DNA of 64,000 bases from contig NW_024468286.1 of the NCBI RefSeq assembly GCF_002104995.1, forward strand, positions 1 to 64,000. The letters run 5' to 3'. Below, piece by piece: positions 28,609 to 40,006 of this stretch (position 1 is its first letter; each line of letters begins with the position of its first letter). Under the pieces are notes generated by a model, which saw only the letters and a list, made by a program, of their open reading frames with translations, made no database searches and was not told the origin of the DNA. This stretch comes from Linderina pennispora. Lineage: Eukaryota; Kickxellomycota; Kickxellomycetes; Kickxellales; Kickxellaceae. The position numbers and the translations under genes are program-made.

Positions 28609-30444
28609 ATGACAGCAGCCCTTTTCTCTTCGTCGACCGTCGGTGATGCCCAGCACGGCATGAGCGTCACCGATAATACTATTGCCGAGACTAAACAGTC
28701 TACCACCCCGACGTGCAGCAACAACGGCACGCACAGCGAGGGATACACGGGCGCTTTCGAGGGCCCGGAGAAGCTCCTGGAAATGTGGTTCGCCCCTAAT
28801 GCGCAGGCGGCGAAGCTTGTCAACCAGGCCGGCAAGCTCAGCGACGAGGACTTTGACCAGTGGTCCGAGGTTCGCGATGGCTTGCGGTGCGTGCCGCGGG
28901 CGGTCTGGCGCGACATGCTCGACCTTGTCCACTGCCAGGTCCTGAGCACGCTCTGCAACGAGCACCTTGACTCATATCTCCTCAGGTACGTGTTCTGTAT
29001 GCAACTACTGTTACTTGCTTGGGAGCCTTGCTGGGTTCCTGTTTGAGTTTTGCTATTTTTGCGTGCAGTCTGCCATGATTGACACCAGCAAGCATGAGTA
29101 TGAAACGCTGGGTGGCTGCGTTTCCCAGGCATACAAGGTTGCCGATGCGGGTGTGGATGGCTGATTTGGGGATGGGGATGGGGATGGTTTATGCTCAATT
29201 TATGCATTTCATACTTACTCGGCATATGGTGTAGTGAGTCCTCGTTCTTCGTCTACCCCCACAAGCTCGTGCTCAAGACCTGCGGCACGACGACCTTGCT
29301 GTATGCCATCCCGCGCATCCTGGAAATCGCGCGCGCCTACCTTGGCGTTGTTGGCGCCTACCAGGTCTTTTATTCGCGCAAGAACTTTATGTTCCCCGAC
29401 CAGCAAGAGGAGCTGCACAGCTCATGGGAGCGGGAGGTCAGGTACCTGGACGAATTCTTCCCTGAGGGATCCGCGTACCTGATCGGCAAGACCAACCGCG
29501 ATCACTGGCACCTGTACCTGAGTGGCCCCTACGACACATCTGCCATGCAGACTGCCGCAGAGAACGCCGCTATGCTCGATGGTGCGCTGCTTGGCCAGAC
29601 CACCGCCTCTGACCTGGACCACGGCTACACAGCCCGGGCTGCGCATGACGAAGACACTGTTCACAACTCGATGGCTGGATCTCCGCGCATCCACCCGCTG
29701 AGCCGCAGTTCTTCTCGCTCAACTGTTCACGGTCTTTCCGAGGGCCACGAGCTTGACTCGGCGGCTAGTCTTGAGGACCCTGTCCATGGCCTCGGTAGCG
29801 CAGCTGCCATTGGTGCCGACACAACTGTCGAGATCTTGATGACTGGGCTCGATCCCGACCGCATGCGTCTCATGTACATTGATGGTATTGGCGCTGAGGA
29901 GGGATCCTGCGGTGGAAAGGCTGTTGAGCGCGCATCGGGAATTGCCGATATCTATCCCGAGTCGTCGACCGACTCGTTCCTGTTCTCGCCGTGCGGTTTC
30001 TCGCTCAACGGCCTGCAGGGCGATGGGTATTACACGATTCACGTTACGCCTGAGGCGCACTGTTCGTACGCCAGCTTTGAAACGAATGTGTCCAACGACC
30101 GGGCGATCGACCTGCTGAACCCAGCCGGGGTCAAGAACCTAGTCGAGCAGGTAACGCGCGTGTTCGGCCCGCGCTTTGTCACGGTTACTGTTTTCAAGGC
30201 CCGCAACGACTCTCTGCCCAACCACACTGCCAATATCTCGCCTGCTCGTGGCGTGGCTGCTGCTGGTGCTGCTGCTGACCAGGTTGGTGCCGAGAAGGAG
30301 CTGGCCAAGAGTGCTCTGCACCTTGACCTTGATGCTGCTCCGCCGACGTTTGCCCCGGTTGAGGGATACAAGGCTGTCGACCGCGTGCTCTACGAATTCG
30401 ACCACTACTGGCTCCGCTACGGATACTATGTCAGAAGCGACTAA
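28609..30444 (+). CDS. SPE2: S-adenosylmethionine decarboxylase proenzyme
   Basis: Pyruvoyl enzyme that makes decarboxylated AdoMet, the aminopropyl donor for spermidine and spermine. Exons 28609-28985 and 29235-30444; the 249-base intron (GTACGT...TGTAG) splits a Ser codon (AG/T), giving 528 residues. Recognised blocks: FEGPEKLLEMWF, VPRAVWRDMLDLVHCQVLS, then YLLSESSFFVYP. In this last block the chain cuts itself between Glu127 and Ser128 to form the pyruvoyl group. Others are KLVLKTCGTTTLL, QVFYSRKNFMFP, FSPCGFSLNGL (catalytic Cys) and GYYTIHVTPEAHCSYASFETN. An insert of about 120 low-complexity residues (about 240-360) makes it longer than the usual 330-400. The intron boundary lies two residues before the processing site. 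Confidence 0.93.
29164..29190 (+). repeat. G-rich repeat in SPE2 intron
   Basis: (GGGGAT)n tract with four or more G-runs, about 50-70 bases before the 3' splice site. Could form a G-quadruplex in DNA or pre-mRNA. Confidence 0.5.
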
Positions 30445-30647
30445 GGCGGACCACAGTTGGAGTTTTAACTAATGACCTTTTTTTATTTTATCTTGGATTT
30501 CCATGTTTACGTCACGATTTTGTCACACCAGTTCCCCATATCACATTCGAAGCGTGTACGGATTGCAGACAATTTCCGACGCTGTGTGACACTGTCTTCT
30601 CTACGTCTAGTGTCTATTTGTCTGCATCGTCTGCATCGTCTGGTAGT

Positions 30648-31244
30648 ATGATTCGCAGTCCTTCGTTCGCGCTACGAAACATTGTCCCGCCAAAGGACCC
30701 GAAGCCGCTGTGGACACGGTACACGCCCACTGCACTCGAGCGCACTGTGGCACTAATCAACAGCCATCCCGTCGTCTTATTTGCGCGACGCAACTGCGAC
30801 ACCAGCGAGAAGATGATCTCTGAACTCGCCAAATCCCAGATCGAGTTCCGGCTAGTCTACCTTGGCGATATAACGGCTGGAAACATCATCCAACGCCGGC
30901 TCCAGGAGCTTACGGGGCAGTGGACTGTGCCCAGCGTGTTTGTCAAGAGCCACCACATTGGCGACTACAAGGAGACTGTAGAGGCGATAAAGCACGGCAG
31001 AGTCAAACAGATTCTAGATTCAGATCAGTGGATAGAACTTGTATACGCGGTGCGCCCGGATGTGTGGGCCAGAGACGCCAAACTGAAAGACAAGTCGCCA
31101 ATGTCTTTTGATATGTGTTTGCAAGACTCGCACCGATTCAACTATGTTCATCGACAGCGGTGGGCAAAAGTCAAGCGGTACTGGGGAATGCATCCAGCAA
31201 TTGAGGATATTCCTGTGTATACTCGGTCATTTAAGAAACTGTAG
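30648..31244 (+). CDS. Glutaredoxin-domain protein
   Basis: 198 residues from the ATG at 30648. A glutaredoxin/thioredoxin-like fold covers about 35-130: VALINSHPVVLFARRNCDTSEKM has the beta strand and an active-site C-x-x-S (CDTS, so monothiol-like). It is followed by FRLVYLGD, GQWTVPSVFVKSHHIGDY (cis-Pro loop and GSH-binding GD motif) and a helix. A basic 70-residue C-terminal tail without known motif follows. The N-terminus (MIRSPSFALRNIV) is weakly basic and could be a mitochondrial signal. The active site differs from the usual CPYC or CGFS, so redox activity is uncertain. Precise role not identified. Confidence 0.65.
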   Translation: MIRSPSFALRNIVPPKDPKPLWTRYTPTALERTVALINSHPVVLFARRNCDTSEKMISELAKSQIEFRLVYLGDITAGNIIQRRLQELTGQWTVPSVFVKSHHIGDYKETVEAIKHGRVKQILDSDQWIELVYAVRPDVWARDAKLKDKSPMSFDMCLQDSHRFNYVHRQRWAKVKRYWGMHPAIEDIPVYTRSFKKL

Positions 31245-31380
31245 CGATACCAGTGGAATATAATGTAAACAAATGCTAGTTTGATGCGTGGAAGCGTGAT
31301 GTGGAAAAGGGGTGTACGGGAAAAGATATTGAAATGTGAGACATAAAATAACACGGGTGACAAAATAAAAAGGATATGCT

Positions 31381-34300
31381 TCAGCACAGATGTGTGAACA
31401 GGATACCTCTGGATAGACCCAGGAGCGGGCGAGTGTAGACAATCGGCTGGATATTCAGAGCCGAAATAAGCTTGGTAAAGCGATGCGCGCTTTCCTGGTC
31501 ACTCGAGGTCAACGTCCCAGCGCGGGACCGCGATTCGTGGATGATTTCATCGACATCCATGCCCGACAGTGAAGCGCGCGGCCTACTTGCAAAAGTCTTA
31601 TATTCCGGGTGGTCTTCGGACATGCTCTTTGCAAACCTGATGCATCCAAAATTGGCAGGGAGCGACGAGTCAACAGATTCATAGGTGTCGACAAGAGTTT
31701 GCGTGCTGGCTTTGCGCATGCGGTGCGCATCACGGACAACAAATTCTGGCGACAGAACTCCGCCCAAGCTCGAGATGATATTAGGGATATCGAGTGTCTC
31801 TTCCTCATCGTTGGTGGCAGGCTCTAAAGCAACGCGTGGCGATATTGGGCCTCCCAGCATGGATATCAATGAAGGAATGTGAAGTCTAGCCACTGGTGCT
31901 GAGGACACATTGGGGGTGACAGTAGCACCTAGTTCGTGAACAAACTGCTTGGGGCTAGCGGAAACGCACTCAGGGTCATGAGGGAGGAAGGGGTTCGTAA
32001 GGTACTCTGTAGTGCACAGCCCATTGATAACCTCATCGACATGCAGGGCAGCAGAGAACGCCGGTTCGATGACGCGACCAAGCGATACAATGAGCTCGGC
32101 TGAATCCAGTATAGGTCTGGCGAGAGGAATGACCAAATCCGTGACGGCGTTCGCACTGCCAAGAGCCGTAATGAGCTCGTCAATGTGGAGGGCGGCAGGG
32201 AACACCGGTTCAATCACGCGACCGAGCGACGAAACCAACTCGGCCGGATCCAGTACTGGAACTAGATCCGGAACAGCCAAATCTGTGACGGCGTTTGCAC
32301 TGCCAAGAGCCGTAATGAGCTCGTCAACGTGGAGGGTGGTAGGGAACACCGGTTCAATCACGCGACCAAGCGACGAAACCAACTCGACCGGATCCAGTAC
32401 TGGAATTAGATCCGGAACAGCCAAATCCGTGACGGCGTTTGCACTGCCAAGAGCCGTAATGAGCTCGTCAACGTGGAGGGTGGCAGGGAACACCGGTTCA
32501 ATCACGCGACCGAGCGACGAAACCAACTCGGCCGGATCCAGTACTGGAACTAGATCCGGAACAGCCAAATCTGTGACGGCGTTTGCACTGCCAAGAGCCG
32601 TAATGAGCTCGTCAATGTGGAGGATGGTAGGGAACACCGGTTCAATCACGCGACCAAGCGACGAAACCAACTCGACCGGATCTAGTACTGGAACTAAATC
32701 AGGAACGGCTTGATTGACCAAAATATCTGCACACCCTAAGCGCTGGATGAGCTGCTCAGTGTCGACCAACAACGGCGTCCCTTCCGTAAGATTGGGAGCA
32801 ACGGCAATTCCCAGTCCATTGACCAGCTCCACTGGGTCCACCTCTAGGAACTGTGCCTCCGGCTCTCTTAAAGTAGCACCAAAGTGCTCTACCAATTCAG
32901 CATCACCTAGCTGCTCAATGAGCTCATCGATTTCGAGCAATGAGAACGCATCTGGATCCACAAAAGTAGGATGGTGAACAGCAGTAGTTCCTGTGGACCG
33001 GCACTGGAGCGCATCCGAATGATCGGCGATTTCGAGCTCCTTCAGCAGCTCGTCGATGTTTCGAATAGAGAAGGGAGAGTCAACGATTGGTACCGTAGCT
33101 ACTGCAGAATTTACACATAGGCCTGCGAGGGCAGAGCTGCACACAGCAGTGGGGTTGCCAAGAGTACGAATGGTTGCCAATATGTCAAGACACGCTGGAG
33201 AATCGGGTTCACCGTGCACTGCTGCAACAGTAGCTGCTGGCGAGACCGCAAAATCGGGGTCTTGAGTCCATACTGAGCATTTTGGCTCGCCAACGAAACC
33301 GCCATCCATCACCACGTCAGGACACCTGTCGATTTGGTCGAGTTCGCTTAGATCCAGGAGCTCAATCGGCTCGTCGGGCATTTGGTCGTGTGATGTTGCC
33401 CGAGGATCAAGGCTGGAGCTGTAGTGTTGGTTGAAGGAGCCGTCACTCAGGGCCACTGAGGTGCGCTTGTCCTGCAACAGCGATGTACGGGTGACCTGCT
33501 GCATTTCGACCTGGATCTTGTTGGCGCTTTTGCTGCTCCTCTTCAGCATGGGGTTTGTAGATTCTTCTTCAGCAAGTTCGATAAGTGGCTGCAACTGGGA
33601 AGTCGTCTGAGACAACCCTGACTCAGGGGACGCATACCATGTGCCAGATTGCGCTGGTGACGGCGGAATGAAGCTGGTTGTGTTCTCGTTGTAGGCGAAA
33701 TCGAGCGAATCAAGGCCAAGGCTCCTGCTGGAGAAATTCGAAGGCGACTTTACCTGTGAATCCAGTTTAGACGGTGTCTGCGGGGCGCTGGGCAGGGTGC
33801 GAGTAGGTGACGCTTGGCGAGCCGGCTTCCACGGCACAGGTTGTGGCTGGCCATTGTCTGCAAACAACTCGTCCAAAGGCGGCTACAAGAACGCGTCAAA
33901 CGGCAAATGAGGAATCAATATTTGGCCTCCGCTAAATACAACAGGCATCCAAGTGGCGACCATTTACATTGTAGCTGAGGGTTGCAAGAAAAAACGGGAA
34001 TGCATGGCCCCAAATGTATGAGTTCATTTTACCCAACCTGCAATGGCGCTGCCAGATATAGAGGCTATCGATGAAGCAAACATCTGGGAGTGGTCCTGAC
34101 CCGCTGCATTGCATGGGCGACACAAAGGTGTGCAGTACATAAGCCCTGTTTGGACCAGAAGGTGTGGTAACAGAGCAAGTGCATATTACGACTGTCATGG
34201 ATGCCAAAATGAAGCGGCAGGTGGTTGCAGGGGCCAACACCTAGCAGAGCCCGCAATAACAAAACAAAACGCAACCATACTGAGTCGCTTACCTTGTGGC

Positions 34301-34823
34301 GCTCCCGGTCTTGTGGAATCTCTGCCATGCTGTCCTCTGGCAGTTGCCGGAGCTCTGTCGTGTGGCATGTTTTAGGCACCGACGCACACGCCTGCTCCAG
34401 AATGTCCACACGTGCGTCCATCATCGGGCTCTCTTCGCCAGTAATCGGATCGTAAAATACCGGCTCTGCAAAGTCATCAGTGCCATGTCGGTGGAACAGC
34501 TTGCGGGCTGCAGTGAATATGCTACGCACACTGCGGTTGGAATGTGACGACGACGGTCGCCGCTCACTGTGATACTGCTGGATGTGCACGCGATCGCCGG
34601 TAGAGACTGTGTGTGGGCTGGCAATGTCTGCATCCTGTGGATCTTCTGATGGGTGCTTGCGCCGGAGACTACCGCTGCGGAACAGCCGCTTGATTGACTT
34701 GCCGGTGGTCGATGTGACCCGGCGCAGGCCCGTGCTGAGCCGGCGGTGCGAATGCTCAGGCGATACAGGCTCTGTGAACCGCCGCCGTGGCGAGATGTTC
34801 GCAGGTTTCGATGGATCGATCAT
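31381..34823 (-). CDS. Large 48-residue-repeat protein (two exons)
   Basis: Unrecognised protein of about 1010 residues. Exon 1 is 34293-34823 (177 codons; Arg/Ser-rich, with SIKRLFRSGSLRRK and RSVRSIFTAARKLFHR). The inferred intron 33883-34292 has GTAAGC and TTGTAG ends and joins in phase 0 to exon 2, 31381-33882. Without this intron the second frame has no ATG start (only TTG), which supports the join. Exon 2 begins with a Pro/Ser-rich part and then a long series of repeats. The best are four to five 48-residue units containing VELVSSLGRVIEPVF, DELITALGSANAV and TDLAVPDL; looser units (hxxELhxxLG) extend upstream to about 33060. C-terminal region: IPNIISSLGG, then Ser-rich. Probably a cytosolic scaffold; function unknown. 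Head-to-head with the carrier gene. Confidence 0.6.
32003..32712 (-). repeat. 144-bp tandem coding repeats
   Basis: About five units of 144 bases (48 codons). The block AACACCGGTTCAATCACGCG recurs at about 144-base spacing near 32203, 32347, 32490 and 32634. Units are highly similar, implying recent expansion or homogenisation; the outermost units are degenerate. Confidence 0.8.
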
Positions 34824-35827
34824 TAATAGAGATGAATATCGTGAAGTAGTAGTGGGATAGGAGAAGGTTATAGATGTGCGGGAGAATAGAATAAAGTAGA
34901 ATAGGGAGGTTAGGAGTATCGGCTGTAGAGGAGATAAAATAAGAAGGAGCTGGGTGTCCCCATCTGCGCTTGGAACCTGGGCTTCTTTTTAAGGGAACCG
35001 CGGGGCGGTCTTCCTTCTGAAAAGTCCTGGCAGCACAGGCGTGGGGGCCGCCGATATACAGTGCGCCACTGGGGCAAAAACTTCAGAGCAACAGTCCCTC
35101 TCCCTGCGAGCTATTGGGGCCGTTTTCTCGCAGTCAGCTCAGGTGAGTGGAGCGAGCGATAAGGCCACCAGTCCGATAAAAGCTGCACTGGAGATCGCTA
35201 TTGCAGGACTGGACCGGCTCCATCATCTCCTGACGCGGGACTAGTCAGAGGTGCAGGTGGTCACAGAGGCAGGTTGTCGCGCACGGGGCAGGTCCGCAGT
35301 GAACTGCGGCTCCGATAGTAACTGGGCCTCAGAGTCAGCCCCGCTTCAGCGAGCATTGCTCATTACGTCGGCCGAACCTCCTGCATTGTCTGCTGGTACG
35401 AGCCCAGCATGGCACTCGGGGGACAGCGCTCACGTTTGTGCGAGTTCGTGTGCAATTAATGCCGCTATATGGTCACGGGGCAAGAGGAGCCGCCGCGGCC
35501 TGGGCTAGTTCTTTTGGATGGGAAGCGGTGGAGCAAGCAATTAGCAGCACGCCGCTCCATCGGCGGGCTATCTCGCAGAGATCGCACTTTCCACTCTCGC
35601 TTGCTCTCCTCCTGTCAGATAGTTTTTTGTATTTTTTCGCCGCTGCCTCCCTGAATTTTGTCGCTCTCTTTTCCACATCATTTATACTCCCAGCCCTTGT
35701 ACAATTATCCACGCAGCCCTCAGCTCAGCCTTATCTTTTTGCACCTGTTTATTAGCAGTACTCAAGCTCCCTGCGGAAAAAGGGCCCAGTTTGCGCACAG
35801 GCTTTTCTGGAATTCGGACACCGCCGC
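34824..35827. other. Divergent intergenic region, 1.0 kb
   Basis: Shared 5' region of the repeat protein (minus) and the mitochondrial carrier (plus). C/T-rich before 35760. No supported gene; frames at 35041-35755 are short and unsupported. Confidence 0.5.
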
Positions 35828-37114
35828 ATGAGCAAGATAGCAGCCGCCTCCACACAACCACCCCCAGACACTAGAGCCCCATTTGTGGGGAGCACAGCAG
35901 AGACTAACAGCGTGCTCTACCAGCAGATGCACAGCGAACGGGACCACTACTGGCCCTCTGGGGGCATTCCTCCTCACCGCGATAACGGCGACCAACGGCT
36001 ACAGGGAGCAGAGCCACGGGCACAGTACCAGCACTCGCATGCGTTTATGAGCGGCGATATTACGCTGGTGCCTGAACGGAGGCCTGACGATGTCGTAGGC
36101 GAGAATTTGGGTCAGAGCACAGCAGCAATTGGTATGGGTGGCGGCAGAGAGCGGCAGCTGCTAAACAAGTTGCCAGCCAGAGACGAAGGCGCACTGCAGG
36201 ATATTCGTCAGGGCTCGACTCAGGCGGCGGCCCCCTTCTGGTCCCAATCGCTCAAAAACTCGATAGCTGGCGCCGGCGCTGGCGCAGTATCATCCATAGT
36301 GACGTGTCCACTGGATGTGGTAAAGACACGGCTGCAATACCAAGGCGTGCTGCAGGAGAAGTACAGGCGACTCGGGCATAAGCCATACCGCGGCACATTC
36401 AGCACACTGGAGCGGATAGCGGCTGAGGAGGGCATGCGTGGGCTGTACCGTGGCCTGGCACCGATGCTGATGGGGTACTTGCCGACATGGGGCATATATT
36501 TTGCAGCATACGAAGGGCTAAAGGCCAAGACCTCACAGGTACTTGGCTGTCAGCCAGGCCACGCAGCTGTGCACGTTGTGTCGGCAATGGGAGCGGGCGC
36601 AACGACATCTCTGCTGACAAACCCGGTGTGGGTGCTGAAATCGCGGTTCATGACCCAGAGCGCGTTCACGGACTACCAGTACACGAGCATGTGGCATGCA
36701 GTGAAGGTGATCCAAGCGCACGAAGGGTGGATGGGGTTTTACAAGGGCCTCGGGACGAGTCTGCTGGGCGTAACACATGTAGCTGTACAGTTTCCACTTT
36801 ACGAGCAACTCAAGGCGGTTCTCAACGACGATCCAACTCACCAGCTCGCGTCATCGCGTATCCTGCTGGCGTCAGCCATCTCTAAGATGTTTGCGTCCAG
36901 TGTGACATACCCGCACGAGGTTATTCGCACGAGGCTGCAGAACCAGTCGACACATCCGCCAAAATATAGAGGCATTGCCCATGCTGTCCGGCTGATTTAC
37001 AAGGAGGAGGGAGTGTCCGCGTTCTATCGGGGATTGTCGACGAATCTGATTCGGACCGTGCCCGCCAGCATGATGACCCTGCTGACATACGAGCTGCTGA
37101 TTCGCATGCTGTAA
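35828..37114 (+). CDS. Mitochondrial carrier, NAD+/pyrimidine-nucleotide carrier type
   Basis: SLC25 family inner-membrane carrier. After a long hydrophilic N-terminus (about 1-135), three repeats each carry the PxD/ExxK/R signature: CPLDVVKTRLQYQG, NPVWVLKSRFMTQ and YPHEVIRTRLQNQ. Matching GxxxxYRGL/FYKGL turns follow (GMRGLYRGLAPML, GWMGFYKGLGTSL, GVSAFYRGLSTNL). The Trp in the second signature (PVWVLKSR) is typical of the NAD+ carriers Yia6/Ndt and the related folate/pyrimidine-nucleotide group. 428 residues, longer than the usual 300-370 because of the N-terminal part. The substrate call is by signature only. Confidence 0.85.
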   Translation: MSKIAAASTQPPPDTRAPFVGSTAETNSVLYQQMHSERDHYWPSGGIPPHRDNGDQRLQGAEPRAQYQHSHAFMSGDITLVPERRPDDVVGENLGQSTAAIGMGGGRERQLLNKLPARDEGALQDIRQGSTQAAAPFWSQSLKNSIAGAGAGAVSSIVTCPLDVVKTRLQYQGVLQEKYRRLGHKPYRGTFSTLERIAAEEGMRGLYRGLAPMLMGYLPTWGIYFAAYEGLKAKTSQVLGCQPGHAAVHVVSAMGAGATTSLLTNPVWVLKSRFMTQSAFTDYQYTSMWHAVKVIQAHEGWMGFYKGLGTSLLGVTHVAVQFPLYEQLKAVLNDDPTHQLASSRILLASAISKMFASSVTYPHEVIRTRLQNQSTHPPKYRGIAHAVRLIYKEEGVSAFYRGLSTNLIRTVPASMMTLLTYELLIRML

Positions 37115-37259
37115 ATGTAGAAAGATGGTTCGTTTTTCCAGGGTGAACTTTCATGTGAAAACTATCGTTTATCCGCACTGCTGATTCGATTATCCGCACA
37201 TCGATATCGCGCATGTATGCCCATGTGTATGTCGCACGACTAATGTATTGGGAACAACC

Positions 37260-39689
37260 TCAGACGCCAAAGGGCGCAATCTGCTTCAGCAGCGCTGTAA
37301 ATTCAAAGTGTGGCAGCGTGTGTAGCTTGCGAATGATACGATCGAGCTCGCTGAGATCCAGCCAGATCTGTCGCCGGATCTTCTCGTTGTCGGTGCTAGG
37401 CATCTCTCCACGTAAATCGACGCCTTTTGGCACCAGCGTGTTGCTTGCAGACTGATCAAGCTTCGAGTAGTCCCTGGTTTTGCGCAGCCTCTGCAAGCTA
37501 GCCTCCGTCTTGCTAATTGTCGCCAAGGCATCTGCGCTGGCACTCGCGACCTCCTTCGAAACACCTTTGCACGCAGCCTCTCGCAGCGCCGCAGCAGCCT
37601 GGTCAGCAAATTGCTGGCACTGGCTTTGTGCTTGCAGACCGGCGATTTGGTGCTCTACTGCTTCCAGTGGAGCGAATAGCTTTGAGATGTACCCCGAAGC
37701 GTCAGTAGGCGGCTCACGGTTTGTATGCCGGTAGTGTGATGTTGTGCGGCGCAGGTGTGCGGCAATGTTCGTACAGCTCTGCGCAACAACCTGTGCAGAA
37801 ACAAAGTCAAGTGCACATTGGGTCGTGCTTTCGAGGGTGCCAAACGCTGCTGTGATCGCAGACATCAAGCTGGCGGTAATGTCCTTGGATGAGGCCTCTG
37901 GGGCATCGCCTCGATTTGTTCCGTTGATGGAAATGCCGAACATCCCCAAATGGCTGGCGCTGGTGGGTGACTGCATGCCCAGCAATGGGGACTGCACTGG
38001 CAGCAGCTCTGCAACTGAGGAGATATACCCCACCATGTACCCACGGAGCACTATCACGTCATGCACTGCAAACAGCGCACTGCTAACCCGGGCATCACCA
38101 GCCGGGCTGCCATTTTCAGTTGGCCTTTCCTGGACCAACGAGCCCACTATAGACTCAGTCTTCTTTCCGAACCACAGCACGACCTGGATACTCAGCTGCC
38201 AGAACCGAAACGCCAGCGGCGCCAAGTACACATCTGCCGACCAACACCGGCGGATCGCCCACACAGCCAAGGCGGCAGTGTCAGTGCACAGCCCCAATTC
38301 TGCGCGTATGGCGTCTACAGTGACACGGTCCACCAGATGGTCCTCCGATGAAGTGCTCCGGATGGAGCCGTTTTCCGAGCTAGCCGATCTGTTGCTCATA
38401 GTAGATGCCGGGGTTCCTGACCGACTTGGCCCACTAGGGCTTGTAGCACGAACCCGATCCAGCGATTTCCTTGTCGGCGCTGCTGGTTCCTTGCCCTCGA
38501 TGGCATCGATGATTTGGGTCTTTCGAATCGCAAAGTACGCTGATAATTGCCACTTGCGGTGGAACTCCACAAAATGCTCGTCCTTGGCAAAGTCGACAGC
38601 AGCGGATATTGAATCGGCGTGCTTGAATAGATCGCTAAAGTCGCGCACAAACCGACACACAATCTGGTAGTTGCGATGGAATCGATCTGGCATCCCCGGT
38701 ACAAACAGCAATGGCAGCGACGTCATTATCGCGTCAGATATCTCGTGCCAAAATACCTGCGTCTTAAGGTTATACTGGCTAGTCGGCAGATGTGCACAAA
38801 CGCCGTCGACTAACGGAATCCCAACACGCGAGACAAACCCAATGATGCGCTCCAGCATATCTGCCAAAGCCTGCGAATCCATGCCCATGCCCTTGCCAGG
38901 CTGACCGGCCACCGCGCCATGCACAAACGGCTTCACCAGCCGATTCCTCAAAATGCTTTCGGCCTCCGCCTGCTCATCAATAGTGCTGTACGCGCGCAGA
39001 CACTGCGACAGCCATAGCAGGTTTTCCGTCTCGTCCTGAGTATCGGCGTCCTCGCTGAAATATGCAAGATGCTGGTCAACGCAGCGCACAAAGAAAGTAT
39101 ATAGCGCTAGCTTCAGTGCATTCTCGATACCGCGCATCCGTGTTTCTGCCTGCTGGACAAACGGCGAATCCCCGCCCTTGCCAATAAAGTATTTTATCTG
39201 ACTGAAGTCCACTGCTGCGCGCTCGAGGCACTTAACATGCTCCGACAGGTCTCCTTCGTTTTTGCTCTGTGCAGCCTCAGCTAGAATAGCGTTAACCCTA
39301 TCCAAAAGCCTCGCTAGATCGATGAACACTCGCAGCATCTGTTTCTTTTCGCGAATCGCAGTGCGGTATGCCAGCCGCATGTCTAGATAATCGAGCTTGG
39401 CCGTCAACTCGCCATGCGTCGCCGATATCTGCTCCGACAGGTCGTGGAGCGGCGCGTGCACCTCTTTGATAGTTGTGTCAATGCCATTCAGACTGGTGCC
39501 CAGCCCAAGAAAGTCCTCGTAGCGGAGGTTAATCAGGTTGTGTAGCTCGCGACGCAGCTCGCGCAGCTGGCTGCTGAGCTCGCTATGAACTTCGGTCAGT
39601 GCTTTGCCCTCCTCTAAGCGTTGCAAGGAGTATTCATGCACGTCGAACTGCCGTCGCTGGGAGCCTGGAGTGCCCTCATCTGATGGCAT
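37260..39689 (-). CDS. COG2: Conserved oligomeric Golgi complex subunit 2
   Basis: 809-residue subunit of the COG tether (lobe A), which captures recycling vesicles at the Golgi. The N-terminal COG2 domain is clear: FDVHEYSLQR, then a coiled coil with LSSQLRELRRELHNLINLRY, EDFLGLGTSLNGIDTTI, and a second helical stretch (REKKQMLRVFIDLARLLDRV). The middle has a Ser-rich disordered insert (about 415-460). The C-terminal helices (LDLSELDRIIRKLHTLPHF) match the conserved family end. The ATG at 39687-39689 precedes the domain by about 15 residues. Convergent with the carrier gene, with 145 bases between stops. Confidence 0.85.
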   Translation of the reverse strand: MPSDEGTPGSQRRQFDVHEYSLQRLEEGKALTEVHSELSSQLRELRRELHNLINLRYEDFLGLGTSLNGIDTTIKEVHAPLHDLSEQISATHGELTAKLDYLDMRLAYRTAIREKKQMLRVFIDLARLLDRVNAILAEAAQSKNEGDLSEHVKCLERAAVDFSQIKYFIGKGGDSPFVQQAETRMRGIENALKLALYTFFVRCVDQHLAYFSEDADTQDETENLLWLSQCLRAYSTIDEQAEAESILRNRLVKPFVHGAVAGQPGKGMGMDSQALADMLERIIGFVSRVGIPLVDGVCAHLPTSQYNLKTQVFWHEISDAIMTSLPLLFVPGMPDRFHRNYQIVCRFVRDFSDLFKHADSISAAVDFAKDEHFVEFHRKWQLSAYFAIRKTQIIDAIEGKEPAAPTRKSLDRVRATSPSGPSRSGTPASTMSNRSASSENGSIRSTSSEDHLVDRVTVDAIRAELGLCTDTAALAVWAIRRCWSADVYLAPLAFRFWQLSIQVVLWFGKKTESIVGSLVQERPTENGSPAGDARVSSALFAVHDVIVLRGYMVGYISSVAELLPVQSPLLGMQSPTSASHLGMFGISINGTNRGDAPEASSKDITASLMSAITAAFGTLESTTQCALDFVSAQVVAQSCTNIAAHLRRTTSHYRHTNREPPTDASGYISKLFAPLEAVEHQIAGLQAQSQCQQFADQAAAALREAACKGVSKEVASASADALATISKTEASLQRLRKTRDYSKLDQSASNTLVPKGVDLRGEMPSTDNEKIRRQIWLDLSELDRIIRKLHTLPHFEFTALLKQIAPFGV

Positions 39690-40006
39690 TGTAGCTAAAT
39701 TGAATGCTGAGAAATAGATGTATCAAGGCAGTGTGAGGTGGAAAACAGCCGGTGCGCGCGGTTGAAACAGCAGTTAACACATCACACCTGGCTTGATTTT
39801 CGGCATATGTGTAAATATGATTATGTGATTCGTGTTTCGACATCAGCAGATCGGATTAATATCCAATAAGCTGTGAGATAAGATTGCACGAAGCCCCTCA
39901 GTGCGGTCCTCAGAGAGTATGCCAATTCGAATTTCTCCTCCAATTCAACCTGCGAATTGCTTTACCTGTTCCCCCCTCTTCAGATTCTATACATAACTAT
40001 TTAACA
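39690..40006. other. Short divergent promoter region (COG2/QCR7)
   Basis: 317 bases between two head-to-head genes; AT-rich with pyrimidine tracts; nothing else seen. Confidence 0.5.

Noticed and set aside
29070-29164. Possible cassette exon inside the SPE2 intron
   Set aside because: Including it would interrupt the invariant YLLSESS block; direct exon 1 to exon 2 joining restores the family sequence exactly.
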